A stretch of DNA of 64,000 nucleotides from Acheta domesticus (lineage: Eukaryota > Arthropoda > Insecta > Orthoptera > Gryllidae): the NCBI GenBank assembly GCA_031308135.1, contig JAHLJT010008756.1:103691271-103755270 (forward strand). The letters run 5' to 3'. Below, piece by piece: positions 22,401 through 36,410 of this stretch (positions are counted from its first letter, which is position 1; each line of letters begins with the position of its first letter). The notes under the pieces were generated by a model that did not search any database, was not told the DNA's origin, and saw nothing but the letters and a program-made list of their open reading frames with translations. Both the position numbers and the translations under genes were made by a program.

Positions 22401-25400
22401 ATGTTAGATTTCCAAATTCATATAAGAAGAGAGTAGTGCAAGTACTTGTATTTGAATGGAAGGAATTTCGGTGTGTAGCTAAATAAACAATGCAGAAAAA
22501 TGCCGATGGCATTATTATTGCCCATTGAATTACCTTGTAAGTGCTTTTTCTACCTGAAAGCATGGACGAGTATAGATTTTGTTTGGCGAATGCAGTGTGA
22601 TTTTTAAGTTTAGATATTTTGAAAAAAAAAAATTATTAAAAAAGAATAAAAATCGTTTAGCCATTTCTCCATACTCGTTCATGAACATAGAGAAAAAAGA
22701 AGAAGAAGTTGCGTAGTGAATTGGTGTTTGAATTTGGCTTGCATGTGGTATTTACCCTTAATGAACTTTGTGGCCAAGATTGGAGATGTGCTGTTACACA
22801 ACATGCTGCTGACTGCAAGTGATGTGTGTGAGGAAAAATTAATTGAATAATGTAAGTTGTTTGGATAGTTTCTTATGCATATGTTTGTGTGATTTTATCC
22901 CTACAGAAACAAGAGGAGGAAAAGGAGGTTGAACGGAGACGTCGTGAGCAGCAAGACCGTGAAGAGCGTGATAGGCGAGAGAGGCGAGCTGCAGAAGGAG
23001 CTAGTACAGGACAGTCAACTGCAAGATCCAGGCGATCACGGTCACGCAGTCGTTCAAGGTCACCACATTCAAGAGATCAATCACGTTCAGCATCTCCTGA
23101 TGGATCATCTTATTCAAACAAAACACGAGGCAAATCTCGGGATCAACGGCGGCGATCACATTCTCGGTATAGTAGATTTTACTAGTTATTTTCTTCTTAC
23201 TTTTAAATTGAGATGTATATTTTAATAAGTAACCTTTAACGTGTCAATCGAGGATTTTTCTCAATTGGAAGAATAAAATAATTCTGAAATTCCTCAATTC
23301 TTGTATTAATGTATATTAACATTTCTTTACTTCTTTATGTTGTGAATATACAGGGAGAGGGAAAGAGAGCGAGAGAGAGAACGAGAACGGGAACGAGAGC
23401 GTGAGAGAGAAAGAGAAAGGGAGAGGGAACGGGAAAGAGAAAGGGAGAGGGAAAGGGAAAGAGAAAGAGAAGATCAACAACGGAAATCAGAACGTGATCT
23501 GGCTCGAGAACGAGAGGAAGAAGAGGAAGCAAAAGAACGTAAAAAGATGGATCGTCGTGCACGAGAGAAAGAAGCTGCTTATCAAGTATGTATAAAGTTT
23601 TTTTACGCATGGAATATACCCTCATTTTTCTTAAAGAATGTTAATTTTGTCATTATTTAAGAAAGAAATAATGTTGTTAATGTTTTAACACCTTTTAGAC
23701 CATGATTTATTGAAAAAAAATTTTCTCTGGGCTGCAAAGTGAGATTTTGATATTACCTAATAGAGAGTGTAGCTGTAATTATGTACTGGTTTTAAATACA
23801 CTATGAGGAACAAGTGTGTCATACAAAAAGAGTGAATCTTAAAAATTGCCTAGGGAGTTTGAAAAATATTAAGTTTTTCTAATAAAGAATTTTCTGTAAA
23901 ATGTTTCTTCCTAAGCAATTGTTTCAGATCCTTTGTGAATAATTTCTATCCATTAATAGTTCCTGCCTCAATTACATTTCAAATAAAGTGTTGTAATGTT
24001 AATTTTTAATATCATTGTTTTGCTTTGTTAAGGAACACTAACACTGTAATTTTATAAATATAAAGGTATTCATTTAACTTTCTTTCATTAATTCTTTTTC
24101 TCTTCTTTTTCCTCTGCTTTCTTTCATTCTACTTATCTTTCTTTCCAAATCTTATGAAAGTCCCATTGGATAGATATTTTGTAGAGGCATCATTGCAGTT
24201 TTTCACATCAAAATGAATGCTAAAAACATTGTCATTTTTGACCAGGATCTTTATGGATAATCAATAATATTGGGACAGTGGGATTATACCTAGTCTGACA
24301 CTCTGAATTCCTTGTTTTTAGGAACGCCTTCGTAACTGGGAAAGTCGAGAACGTCGAAAAGCCAAGGAAAGAGAAAAGGAAAAGGAGAGGGAGAGATTGA
24401 AGGAGGAAGAACGAGAAAGAGAAGCAAAAAGACTTAAGGAATTTTTGGAGGATTATGATGATGAAAGGGATGATCTCAAATATTACAAGTAAGCATTCAG
24501 TAGTTGTAATTCATTAATTTTTTGTATTCTTGCTAATTTTATTAAGGCCTCATTTAAACAATGTGAATTAAACCCAACATCCTTGCAGAGGAAGAGAGCT
24601 TCAGCGACGATTAGCAGAGCGTGAAAAAGAGATTGAATTGGATGGCCGTGATCGCCAGCGAGAACGTGAAGAATTGGAAGAGCTCAAAGCAAAGATTTTT
24701 GCTGAGGAACACGATGATCCGACTGCAGAATTTGAACGAGTATGTAAACTATTTTATTGTGTAAATAAAATTATCATTTACAGCATTTGGTTGGAGAAAT
24801 CATTTTGAAAAAAATGAATTGATGAGTGAAGAGGGTATATTTTGCTAACCATTATACCATCAAGGTACACTAATTTTGCTTATGTAACGAAAATATAATG
24901 TTTTGCTTTTGTTGTTCTTTTTATAACAGATCAAGTTGGTCAATGACTTAGCGGGAAATCAAAGAACAAAGCTATCCTTAACTCCAGTTTTAGGTGGGAC
25001 ACTCTGTGTAAGATGTAACTGAGTTTGACACGTGGTGAGTGCGGTTCTGCGTTTTGCAAGAGTTGGAAACTAAAAAATTTACATCGATGGAATCGCATCG
25101 TATGTGTTCTAAATTCAACCACAGAAAAGGATGATTTTCTATGTGAAAACTTCCCGATCTTTTCAAAACTAGCCACTACCTCCAGTTTTCTCGGTTAAAT
25201 GGAGGAATACTGATGTACGAGTTCGCAGCTCACAAGTTGATCACACAAGTCTGCCAATTCCAAAACGTCTCTTGTCAACATTGTAAAACTTACAGCAAAT
25301 TACATTTTTTTAAAATTTAATAAAGTTTAATAAAGTCGTGATGGAAAATATCAGTCCTATTGGCATAGCTATTGGCGGTTCTAGGTAGTCTATTGAAGAT

Positions 25401-26731
25401 ATCATGATAGCATGGGAAGAAATGGAAAGGAAGCATGGGAAGTATAGGAATTTATGTGAGACTTACAAAAAAAACTACAAATAAATTTGAAAAATATATA
25501 AACTCAGTTTCATTGTATATCTTACGAACCAGCATCATGTTTAAAGTATGGGTCTTTTCTCTGTATTGAAAAATGAGTATTTTCAAAATTACGTCAAAAA
25601 TGTCTTATTTATATTTATTTGATGCTTATGTAATTTTTTTTAAATTATTGAAGGGGGGAGAAAGAAAAGGGAAGGGGGAAAAGAAAGAATTTAACAGGTT
25701 AAAATACTGTAAATACTCGAATATAACCCGCATATATTTTTCAAAAATTACCAGCTGAAAATTGGGGTGCGGGTAATATTTGCGTCAAGGTCGATACCGT
25801 GAACTTGAAACGTGTTGCACGTGGTTACATGGAGGCATGGTTTATTCTTCGGGTTTTTTCTTTGTTTTATAAAAGTAGCAGGTAACGGCCCGACTTCGCG
25901 ATGGAATATGTCATGGCATTTCACGTCTTTCTCGGTCGTGCCGCTAGATGTCGCATGATTGCTACCGTATCAAGCTAGATTTTTTTTTTCGAGATTACCT
26001 CCCTTAAAATTAGAGTGCGGGTTATATTCGAGAATACATGGTATGCAAGAAATACAGTTATATCTTTTGAGTGTGAATATTGGTACTGCATTCCGGCTTG
26101 CCTAGCAGCCTCTTTTTTGCAAGACTGCAAAATAAAAAATTTAGACAATTTTGCTTTCCAGTGGTGTGGTTACAAGTTAGTGAGAGAATAAACAAAATAA
26201 TTCTCATTAATTGTTTGTTGTGGTTTTTTATCAGATGAAACAGCAAAGAGAAGAAATGTATAAACCTAAAATTCTCATTAATGTGGGAGCTGAAATGGAA
26301 AGTGGAAGGCATAGGACTGTACGTGAAAAAGAACAGGAGGTGCATATCATAGAACCTGATCCATCGGAAGAAGAGCAACCTGTGATAATTAGTGCGAATA
26401 TTAGGGAACCAAGTCAACCACCTCTTGATCCATCATCACCCCCTCCACAAGAACCAGAACCCAGTCAAGACAGTGAAGATGATGATGATGATCATCGGGA
26501 TGCTGACGATGATGCAAATAGTTTCTCAGGGAGTCCAGCTCCTGTGCAGATTCCTCCTGCTGTAATTCCAGAAGAAGACACTCAGATGTCTGCTACGTCC
26601 AGTGGGCTGGATGACAGAATGGGTAAGAGACATCCAGCTAAATTAAAGATCAGTGATATGTGTGGCCCTAATAAATATTCAGATTTCTTTACTAATACTT
26701 CTACTGCTATTATTTCTACTTCTACTACTAC

Positions 26732-26780
<49 letters not shown>

Positions 26781-29700
26781 GTTGTTGTTGTAGTAATAAT
26801 AGTAGTAGTTGTTGTAATATTAGTAGCAGCAATAACAATTTTTCGTTGTACAGTAGAACCCCTCTTTTACACTTTTCAAGGGACCAAGAAAAAATTGTGT
26901 AAATTGCAGGAAAGTGTAAACGGAGGGAAAGCCCTTTTGCACATGTAATAAAATACTGAAAATTTAAAATCCACTTTTATTATTAATAATTAACAATCAC
27001 TAAGTATTTTTTGTACTTCTTTTGCTTTTCACTTTAAAATATAAAAATTCTGGTATTTTTTAAAAAAGTCTAATATTCATGACTGTTTGCCTTCTGGGGA
27101 GTTCTTACAGTGTGCTTTTGAAGTGCATGTACATTATGAAAACTATTAATGTCACCATGTGCTGCAGAAATATATTTTTTTTATTGTGTTTTTTGCACAA
27201 ACTACTTTGTTCACAAATAGGCATACCACTATCACCATCATTGTCATCATCAAAATGACTATAGCTTCTTTCACTATTATTTTCTCCTTGTACTGTGTCT
27301 ATCATATTTTCTATAGACACTGTTTGCACAGTCACAAGTCCTCATTAAAATGGAAGCAGTCTTTAACTTCATAATCCATTTTCAACTTCTCCCATGCAGG
27401 AATAAGATCACTATCTTCTTCTTTCTCTTTCTCACTTCATCCTTATGTTCAGAAGAAGCCAAGTTTTCTAAAGCTATTGCAGGTAGTGGATCGATTTACA
27501 TCTTTTCATGACTTTGCAATATAATGCTGTGCATTAAGGATAGACATTTTAAATTTCATTGTGTCCTTCCCTATCTCCATCAAAGTTAATAATCTTTGCA
27601 CAATTTTTGTGTAATAGGTCTTGAAAGCATGCTTAAATCCATTGAGTGTAGCTTGCTTGTGAAGTTTGCTGGCAAGAATTCAATTCTAATGTTTCTCAAG
27701 TTCATTTGCTTTGGATGCACTGATGAACAATAGAAGAATTCTTCTGTTCTCTGTTCCCATCTTTGCATCAAGTACATACATTTGCGTCTCTAAAAGGTCA
27801 TCCAAGCTTGTTTATTGGCATTGTATTTCATGGGCAATGTTTTCAAATTTTTGAAGCATTGAAATTTCTTGAGCTTTCTTATTACAAATGGACAAAGCTT
27901 TTCAGAACCACTGGCATTTGCTCCCAACATCAGAGTATGCCTAAGTTTACTGTTTTGCCTCCATGGCATTTCTCGCCTTTAAAAGTGAAAGTCTTGTTCG
28001 GAAGTGCACAAAAACTAGACCGGTTTCATCTATGTTGAAGATGTCTTTGAGGGAACGCTCCTTCACGAGGTCCATCAGTTTCTTGCCCTTCCCAAGGACT
28101 TTCTTGTGGCATGACATTTCCTTCTCCACACTCAACCTTATAAACAATATTGCAACGGTTTTTGAATCGATCAAGTCTGCCATTAGACATGGGACAGTTC
28201 TCAATAGAAAGCTTATCACATTACAACACGCCACTCACTGGGAGGTTCCAAGCACATACCATCTGGAACCAGTTCCTCAGGATTTCAACTCTTTATAGTT
28301 TGAATACTTCCTCTTCTTGCAAAAATTCCCATTTTCCTTCACACTTTTAATTATTGAGTCCTTGTTTCTTAGTATCATGTTAATAGTGGATACCAACCCT
28401 GACTTGTTAGCTCACGCAACTAACAAGTTCCTTTGTGGACTTCAACGTCCTCTGGATTTCTGAATTTTTCTTGAGTAGAAAGACTAATTCTTTTTCTTTT
28501 AGGGCAAAATTAATGCTTTATTCAAATTAAAACTTTCTTAAAATAGCACAAAACCAAGTTACCCAACACGTTACTATACTAAGCTTTGATACATATGCTG
28601 ACACTATGCGATGAGTACACTACCCTAGAACTTTACTACAGCTAATGAACTCCAAACTAGACCAGAATTTGTTGCTGATTAAGTAAATTGTGTCGCGAGT
28701 GAAAGCAAAAATATCATGCAAAATTGGTGTTCACAGATCAGTGACGGCTTCAAAAAGTGCAAACAGTGGGGAAAATTTAATTTTGAAAGTGTAAAAGGTG
28801 GGATAATTTAACATTGTCAACATAGGAAAATTCAAGGGACCTTTGAAAATCGGTGTAAACCGCAAGAAAACAAATTCCAGGAGAGTAAAAGCAGGGTTGT
28901 ACTGTATTTGAAGATGGGTGAAAAGTCCTCAACACTCTAGCCTCCCCATTTATGGTGGTATTTAATGCTGAGTTGATTGGACTTTTACAAGTTTTGAGTT
29001 ATAAAAGAAAATACCTATGTCAATCTCAGTTTCGTTTTGAAAAAAATTATATTTAGTTTTTGCACCAGTGTGACTCATGACCATTGTGATTTAAATATCC
29101 TATTTTTAGGTGGTTCAAAGGCATGGAGTTCTCCTGCTCAATTAACGCCCCAGCTATCTGTTCCTTCTACTCCAGCAAATCAACAAAACTCCACAGCACC
29201 ATTGGCGAATGCCAATGCAACAGCTACATCAGATGCTACATCCATCTCAGCTGCATCAGTTACCTCCACATCAGGCACAACTGGTCCTGCAGGAACTGCA
29301 TCAGGTGTTACACCAACGAAGAAGAAAAAATTAGACGTTAAGGAAGTATTCAATACTGATGATGATGATGACAGCAATTTAGGTCCTGGTAAAAGAAGAA
29401 AGCTTGTTCCTCTTGGTAAGAATAATTTAAAGAATTTGTAATGCAGAACTTATGAGGATGATTTAAAAAATTCACAATTATTGTAGGTCAGTTCTTTGAA
29501 ATTAACCTAAGATTTAAAAAAATATTCTTAATGTTTGATTGTAAGAGACACTGTAAGTAAACATAAAACAACATGCAAGTCAGAAAAAAATTAGTAAAAT
29601 TTGGAACTTTTGATATATGTCTGTGTGCAGATTATGGGGAAGATAAGAAGAAAAAAGAAGAAAAGAAAGAAGAAGTAACAAAATCTCAGGAGGAGAAACG

Positions 29701-31772
29701 AAAACACATCAAAACTTTGATTGATAAAATACCTACTGATAAAACGGCCCTATTTGCATTTCAGCTGGATTGGTCAGCTGTTGATAATGTAAGTGATGCA
29801 TTTATATTAACCCTAAGGTGGATGCACCTTTTTTACCAATGTTACTGTGATTTCCATTGACCACTCTGTTCTTTTGAATCTTTGGTTTACGAATAGAACA
29901 AATACAGATGGGCTTCCATCTATCGAAATTCTCTATGAATCAATTTTTTTTGTGTGTGTTTCTGTTTATGTTACTATGCACTGAAATTATTTTTAATTAT
30001 CAAACTCATTTTCTAACTTGCCTTCTTTTCTCTCTATGATATAAAATTGTACATACTATAAATTATATTTCTAAAAAATTATAATTGTTTAATTTGGAAG
30101 GAAACTATTACTACTGTGGAAAATATAAATTCCTTCTGGACAGTAATTGAATTAATATTTATCAATCATGTATATTGAATTTCACATTTCCTTCAATAGT
30201 ATTCATTTCGATATTTCTTAGATTTTCGTTTCAACATTTCAAACACTTCTTAAGAGCTTAAAGGCGAAGTGACCTGCATTGAAACTACCAAACTAACATT
30301 GTGGGGCTGGACCAATACTGCATTGAACTGACAATAATTGACCCAACCCACAATGTTAGTTTGTCAGTTCACTGCAGGTGAAACGAAAATCTAAAAAATG
30401 TTGAAATGAATATTATCGAAGGAACTGTGAGATTCAATATATGGAGGTCCAACAGTAAAAGTTTTTTATTTTGTGGTAACCAGTGTTATATCTAATAGAA
30501 ACTAACAAATCATTGCTTTTAAATAGTTAACATAAGTACTACAACAATATTAAGTGTGTGAGGCTTCACCTAAAATTATTCTGAGAAATCACTAACAATC
30601 TTCTTCACAATAGATTTCATTTTCATGCAATATTACATCACATGAATGTTTACTTACGAAGTGAGAACATACATTACATTTATTTGCAATCTGTTAGTTT
30701 CCCATTCTTCCCTATATATTATTTGAGTAATTCTGAGTGTGTGTGTGTGGGGGGGTGCATGCGGATCCATCACTCACAGTTAGACAACTTCTCGTACACC
30801 AATTGAGACATATGAAGTGCCATTTGACACCTCTTGATCTTCTAACAGGGAACTGATTATTTGTTTTCGTATCCGGCCATATGATTCAAAGAAATTTTCA
30901 AAAATGTGCTTTTTTGTGTTTTGGGATTGCGACCTTAGCAAGTATGCTGGAAATTAAACCATGCTATCTTTACCTATACCTGGAGATGAAGTGTGACAAC
31001 ATCCAAATTGGCAGGGAGCATGAAGAAAGTATACATGTGCAATTGAATGAATTTTGACAAGGTTGCACGTTGGGAAATACGCCCAACTCTCAGCTCACCA
31101 ATTGCGAGCTAGTGACACTCGCATTCCCCAGCATTGTCCCCAATCTTGTTCTTTCGGTCTGCTGTGAGTTCTAGAGTAAAATTCAGAAACTTTTAAACTT
31201 GTGCAGTTCAGGAGTTGCTGACAAATAACCAAGTTTTCAAGTACTTGTTTTATACAAAAGTTGATGTCTAATCTATGAATTAAACAAAGTACAACTAATT
31301 ATTAATTAGCATATGAACATATTAATCTCTGGGTCTGACCTGATCCAACAATTAGTATTACTTCTGTATGCACTTGATATGAAGGCAAAATTCAAACAGT
31401 TAAGTTAAATAATAATGGCAAATTGACCAAGCATAAAAGTGCAGCAGAAAAAATGGAAAACAATGGTATCAAAATAACCCTGCAAATACAAGTGGATGTT
31501 TATAGAAAGATACTGAGTGTGGCATGGTCTTTTGTTGACTTTTATAGTAATGAGAGAGCAAAAAAGTTAGACTGGTGTACAGAATTTACCAGCATATGCT
31601 CTCTTCAGGATTATTATTTTTGAAGGGTTCAGCAGTTTCTTTTTATTAATCACTATCATCGATGTCCATTTGATTCTGAGAATCAGGCGTCAGATAGTTC
31701 TTGTCATACTAACTTGGAAATTTTCATTATTTTTTTTTTTAATTTTTTTTATTTATTTATGTTTTTTATTAT

Positions 31773-31847
<75 letters not shown>

Positions 31848-34800
31848 AAATGGAAATTATCATTATATTTCATTGTATGTGATACTCATATTTTGTTGAC
31901 ATGAAACAGATTTTATTGCTCATAGATCAGTTTTATTTCAAAAGCAATCAAATATAGTAAGTTTTATTACAAAAGTTACGTGGTCAGTTAAGGTACTCTG
32001 AAATACCAGAATAACAAAATTATGAGAACAGCAGATTGCTGTAAAAATTGTTTTTATAATAATATTTTCACAAAAGTAACTGGGTCATTCCATGTCAAAT
32101 CAGCCAAAGTTTCCCGAGCATCTTCTGATTCGACTGAAACTTTTTAAATCGTTTTAGAATGATGAAACAACACTGAATATTAACTTTTTGGCATTAAATT
32201 TTACTTCCTTTTGAAAATTTTGAAAAGTGATGTTCTGCGTGAGTGACAGAGGATACTATCTAAAAAACTAGTAAAACCTCTTCAAATTTGATTGTACATT
32301 GCAAAATGCTTCATATTTCTAATAAGTACATCCCACCCTAAAAGTTCGATATGATAAATCAAATTATAAGAGCATTAATAAGGCCAAAGTAATTAATTAC
32401 GAATTTTTCTCAAAATTCATTTTCTCAAATACTCCATCTCGGGTTTTGTTGTTGTTGTTGTTGTCATCGTCAAATTGAAGCGGAGACATTGAAGTTTATA
32501 GTAGTTAAAGAGTCTTGATGGTAAATGGGAATTTACCAAAGTTATTACCAGTTAAAGTTACATTTTCATTTTTTTCTTTTTATGGGTTTAGGAGAACTAT
32601 ACATATAAATGCTTATCATTTGTATATCTTGCTTTCGTTATTTAGTGATTAATTCTCATACATTTTAAATTTATCTGAAGCATATTTTTGAAGGCAAAAA
32701 CTTCTATTTATACCAGGTAATCAATCAATTGTGAGCCATCCTCATGTCTTCTAAACGGTTCACAACAATGAAAAGCAATTTTCACTCACAAGTGCTGAAT
32801 CATGGGGCAAGTAATGTGAAGTAATGTGCTGTAGAGATATTGTTTGTAATATATTTAGTTTGTGCAGTTGTGCTGACTTTTCAGAGTACGATGCATTCAC
32901 AATTCAATGCAGCGTACAAGAAATACATTGGAACAATCCTCAAGGTATACATGCTCTTTTCGGCCAAGCGAAGAAGCCATTGATCCACTCAAGTATGTCA
33001 TAATATCAGATGATTTAAATCATAACACAGCAGCATGTATTATTTCCAAATGCAGCTAATTATTCTTGAAAACTATAATTTCAAACCTGGGGGGGGAAAG
33101 GAAAGAAAGATCGCATGGGGTCCATGGCCTGATTGTTTAGGGTTCTGCTCCAGCATTCTCCTGATGTTGATTGGAGAAACTATGGAAAACTAAGGATCAG
33201 AGCAACTGTTACAGATGAAATAAAAGGACATTATAAAGCAATCCAACGTCAGACTTATTGCCATTATAGAGATTATTAAGTATAAATGCGTTTTTCATTT
33301 CAGGTTGATGTAATTAATGTCGATATATACACATAGAAGTTTCTGCCTTCGAAAATATGATTCAGATATATTTAAAATGTATAAGAATTAATCACTAAAT
33401 AATTGTCAGCTAGGTCGAATTCTGTCGCTGTCTAGAGAATTTTAGTGTCTGGCTGTGGGGAGGCAGCTGCCCCTCCTAACAGCTAAAATAATAATAACTA
33501 GCGTACCCGTGCGAGAACTCTCGCATGTTAAATCCCACCCTTTCCCTATCCATTTGTCTATCCTTTCCATAAAGGAGAGGAACTACTTACAGAATGTCAA
33601 ACAAAATAACAATGCAATTGATGTGTGAAACAAATTTTCAATTAAAGTTTATTCAACATTATAGAGATATGTTCATGGAACAATTCATACTTCTTTAAAA
33701 ACATTTGAAGAAATTTTTCAATCTTCCTTGAGAGTTAGCTTTTCGCTTTCCTTGATAGTCAAGTAAAGACACAAACTACGGTGTTAACAGAAAGCGTAAA
33801 TAAAGATTGTCGAATCTAAGCCTTCTAAGCGTGTCGCCACAAAAATTGCTACCAGCAAGAAGGGCTGAAATATTGAGGTGGCCTTGATAGTATTGAAGCG
33901 TAGAACCGAAAAGTTAATTGAATGAATCGGAGAATGTCTCATCTTGTAGATTAGGGTGTGAAAAATGTTTCTTTGAGGCCTATGGCCTCAAAATTTTACT
34001 TTTTAAGGCTCTAAAACGCTTTGTTTATGAGTTATTTGCCGATATAGGTTGACATGTGATGCGGGTTGCATTTTACATGAATATTTCGATGCGTTTTTTT
34101 TAAAGAAATCATCCATATTTTCAAAGTCAAAGTGGAATTCGTCAAGTCTCTGTGAAATTCTCTTTCTTTAGAGCCCTCATTTATAAAGATTGTTTGTGTG
34201 TGAGAGCCGGAACCCAAAGGTATACTACTGAAATAATACAGGAGACGATGATAATAATAATAGTTATACTAATAATAACACTAAATAATAATAATAGTTA
34301 TACTAATAATAACACTAAATAATAATAATAATAACAACAACAACAACAACAACAACAAAAATAGTAATAGTAATAATAATAACAACACACATTGATTCAA
34401 GATCTTGAGCCAAGTAAAACTTACAAATATCTGGGCATTGAAGAATGTGAGACTATCTCGAACGACACAATGAAAGAGAGAATTTGCAGGGAGTATTACA
34501 GAAGAGTGAGGTTTGTCCTGTAGTCCGCTCTCAACTCCAGGAATAAAATATCAGTAATAGGTAGTTTGGAGGTGCCTGTATCTGAATACAGTTTCGGTCT
34601 GGTGGACTGGACTGAGCAAGAAATTCGAATCATGGATTGAAAAATTTGAAAACTTCTTCCAATGCATCATGTCGCTTGAACTGATGTACATAGACTTTGT
34701 GTCACGTAAGGAAGGAGGAAGAGGCCTAAGACAAATTGAAGCCTTCTGGCACAATTCGCTAGTTGGGATGGGAAAGTATGTAGTCAGCCATTAAGATGAC

Positions 34801-36375
34801 CCTCTAATGAGGCAGGTCATGAACTCTGACCAAAGAGTGGGAAACAGAGGCATTGTAAGTGTAGCAAAAAGCATTGCGAACAAGACTATGCAAGACACGC
34901 AGAATAACACAGACACTGAATTTCTGAAGTTTCTCAACATGAAATGTGAGACCCAAAAAATGTTAAAGAAGTCATGGAGAGACAAACCACTTCATGGACA
35001 ATATCTAAAAAGAATGGACAAGGTGCAGATCAATAAAGATCAATCATTTATGTAGCTCAAACGGGGAAGAATGAAGCCAGAATTGGGAACACTTGTAATA
35101 GCTAAATGTAAGAAACCCTGGATATTCTGGAAAGTGAGACTGAAGAATGTGCAAATGAAGAGTCAAGTGGTCATACTAAAACAGAAGAGTAAGAATGCAG
35201 TGATAAGGATTACAAGTGTAGAGAGTCCTAAAAGAAGTCTGACAGTACTGTTCCCCTCTGTGACAGAGAAAAGGCTGTGCAATATTGGCTCAATGGTGAC
35301 GGGAAGAATAGTTTGCGTTTGCAAACTGTGCAAAAGAAATTCCATTTGTGAAAAACTTTTGAACGAAGGCCACCAGAACTTACTTCACCATGATTCCAGA
35401 AAGACAATGAATGATTATCTTCTTAAACAATTTAAGGAAGCTTGAGAGAAAAAATGTAGTGTCAATGATAGTGTTTTGCATGAGGGCCTGCTAATTGCAG
35501 ATGAAATGAAAATAAAAATTTGAAGCTTGCGTAACCAGAATAAGTCATTTCAAAGAATTAAGTAAAATTGCTTGTCAGAAGGTCACCAAATTTGAATCCA
35601 GAAAGAAGACAGGGCAGAAAGAAATGAATGACACTATAAGTGAGATTTTGGCCAACGTGGAGGAGGAACTAAGTTGTCTTAAAACCTCCGTATAAAATAC
35701 GGATCAGTCTAGTTTTGAGAAGGAAATGTGTGTGAAACGCACAATGTTTACAGCAAGAAATAAAACCATTGATGCATCAAAAAATGGGGAAAAACAACAT
35801 GCAATTTTTTATAAGCAATGCATTTTTACCCCACTGCATGGACAACTCTCTAATTTTGTTAGATTCGTATCTGGCCTTAATTCTTTTGAATTCAAGGAGC
35901 AGACAGACAAAAGTGCTGAAGTTGTGAGAATTCCTCCTGGGACAACGAATGACATTCAGCCTTTGGACAAACATTTTTTTTCCTGTGGAAGGCACTGTTC
36001 ACGAAAATATCTGAATAAATAATCTCAGGACAATCTATTCAGTTCCAAGTATTCCAGCGAGACAGTGTCCTTTTGTTCATTACCAGTTTTTGTCTCCTGG
36101 GTTGGAAAATTTAATAAAATAAGTATGGTATGCCGCACACAATGCAGAGCAGTGACCACGATAATTTCTAACTCCTGCAGAATTCTGTTTAGAAATTTTC
36201 TAATCGTGATTGTGAAATAGAATTATGCCAGATATATTTGTTTGTTAGATGTGCATGGTGAACAAAAAATGTGCTTTCAACACTCCATAAATTGTTCTCA
36301 TTTTTGTGATAATTACATGGAATAAAACCTTCTTTTTTCTTTCTTTTTTTTCTTTTTCTTTCTTTTCTTTTCTTT

Positions 36376-36410
<35 letters not shown>

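Noticed and set aside
22929..23225. Alternative-frame ORF over RBM25 exon 8
   Set aside because: It is a shadow of the real frame, caused by the low-stop, purine-rich RS/RE sequence.
23335..23625. Minus-strand ORF rich in Leu, Phe and Pro opposite RBM25 exon 9
   Set aside because: It is the complement of the Arg-Glu run; purine-rich coding DNA leaves the other strand open without meaning.
33495..33530. ACTAGCGTACCCGTGCGAG motif suggestive of a common insect repeat end
   Set aside because: I could not define the element's other end or a coding part.
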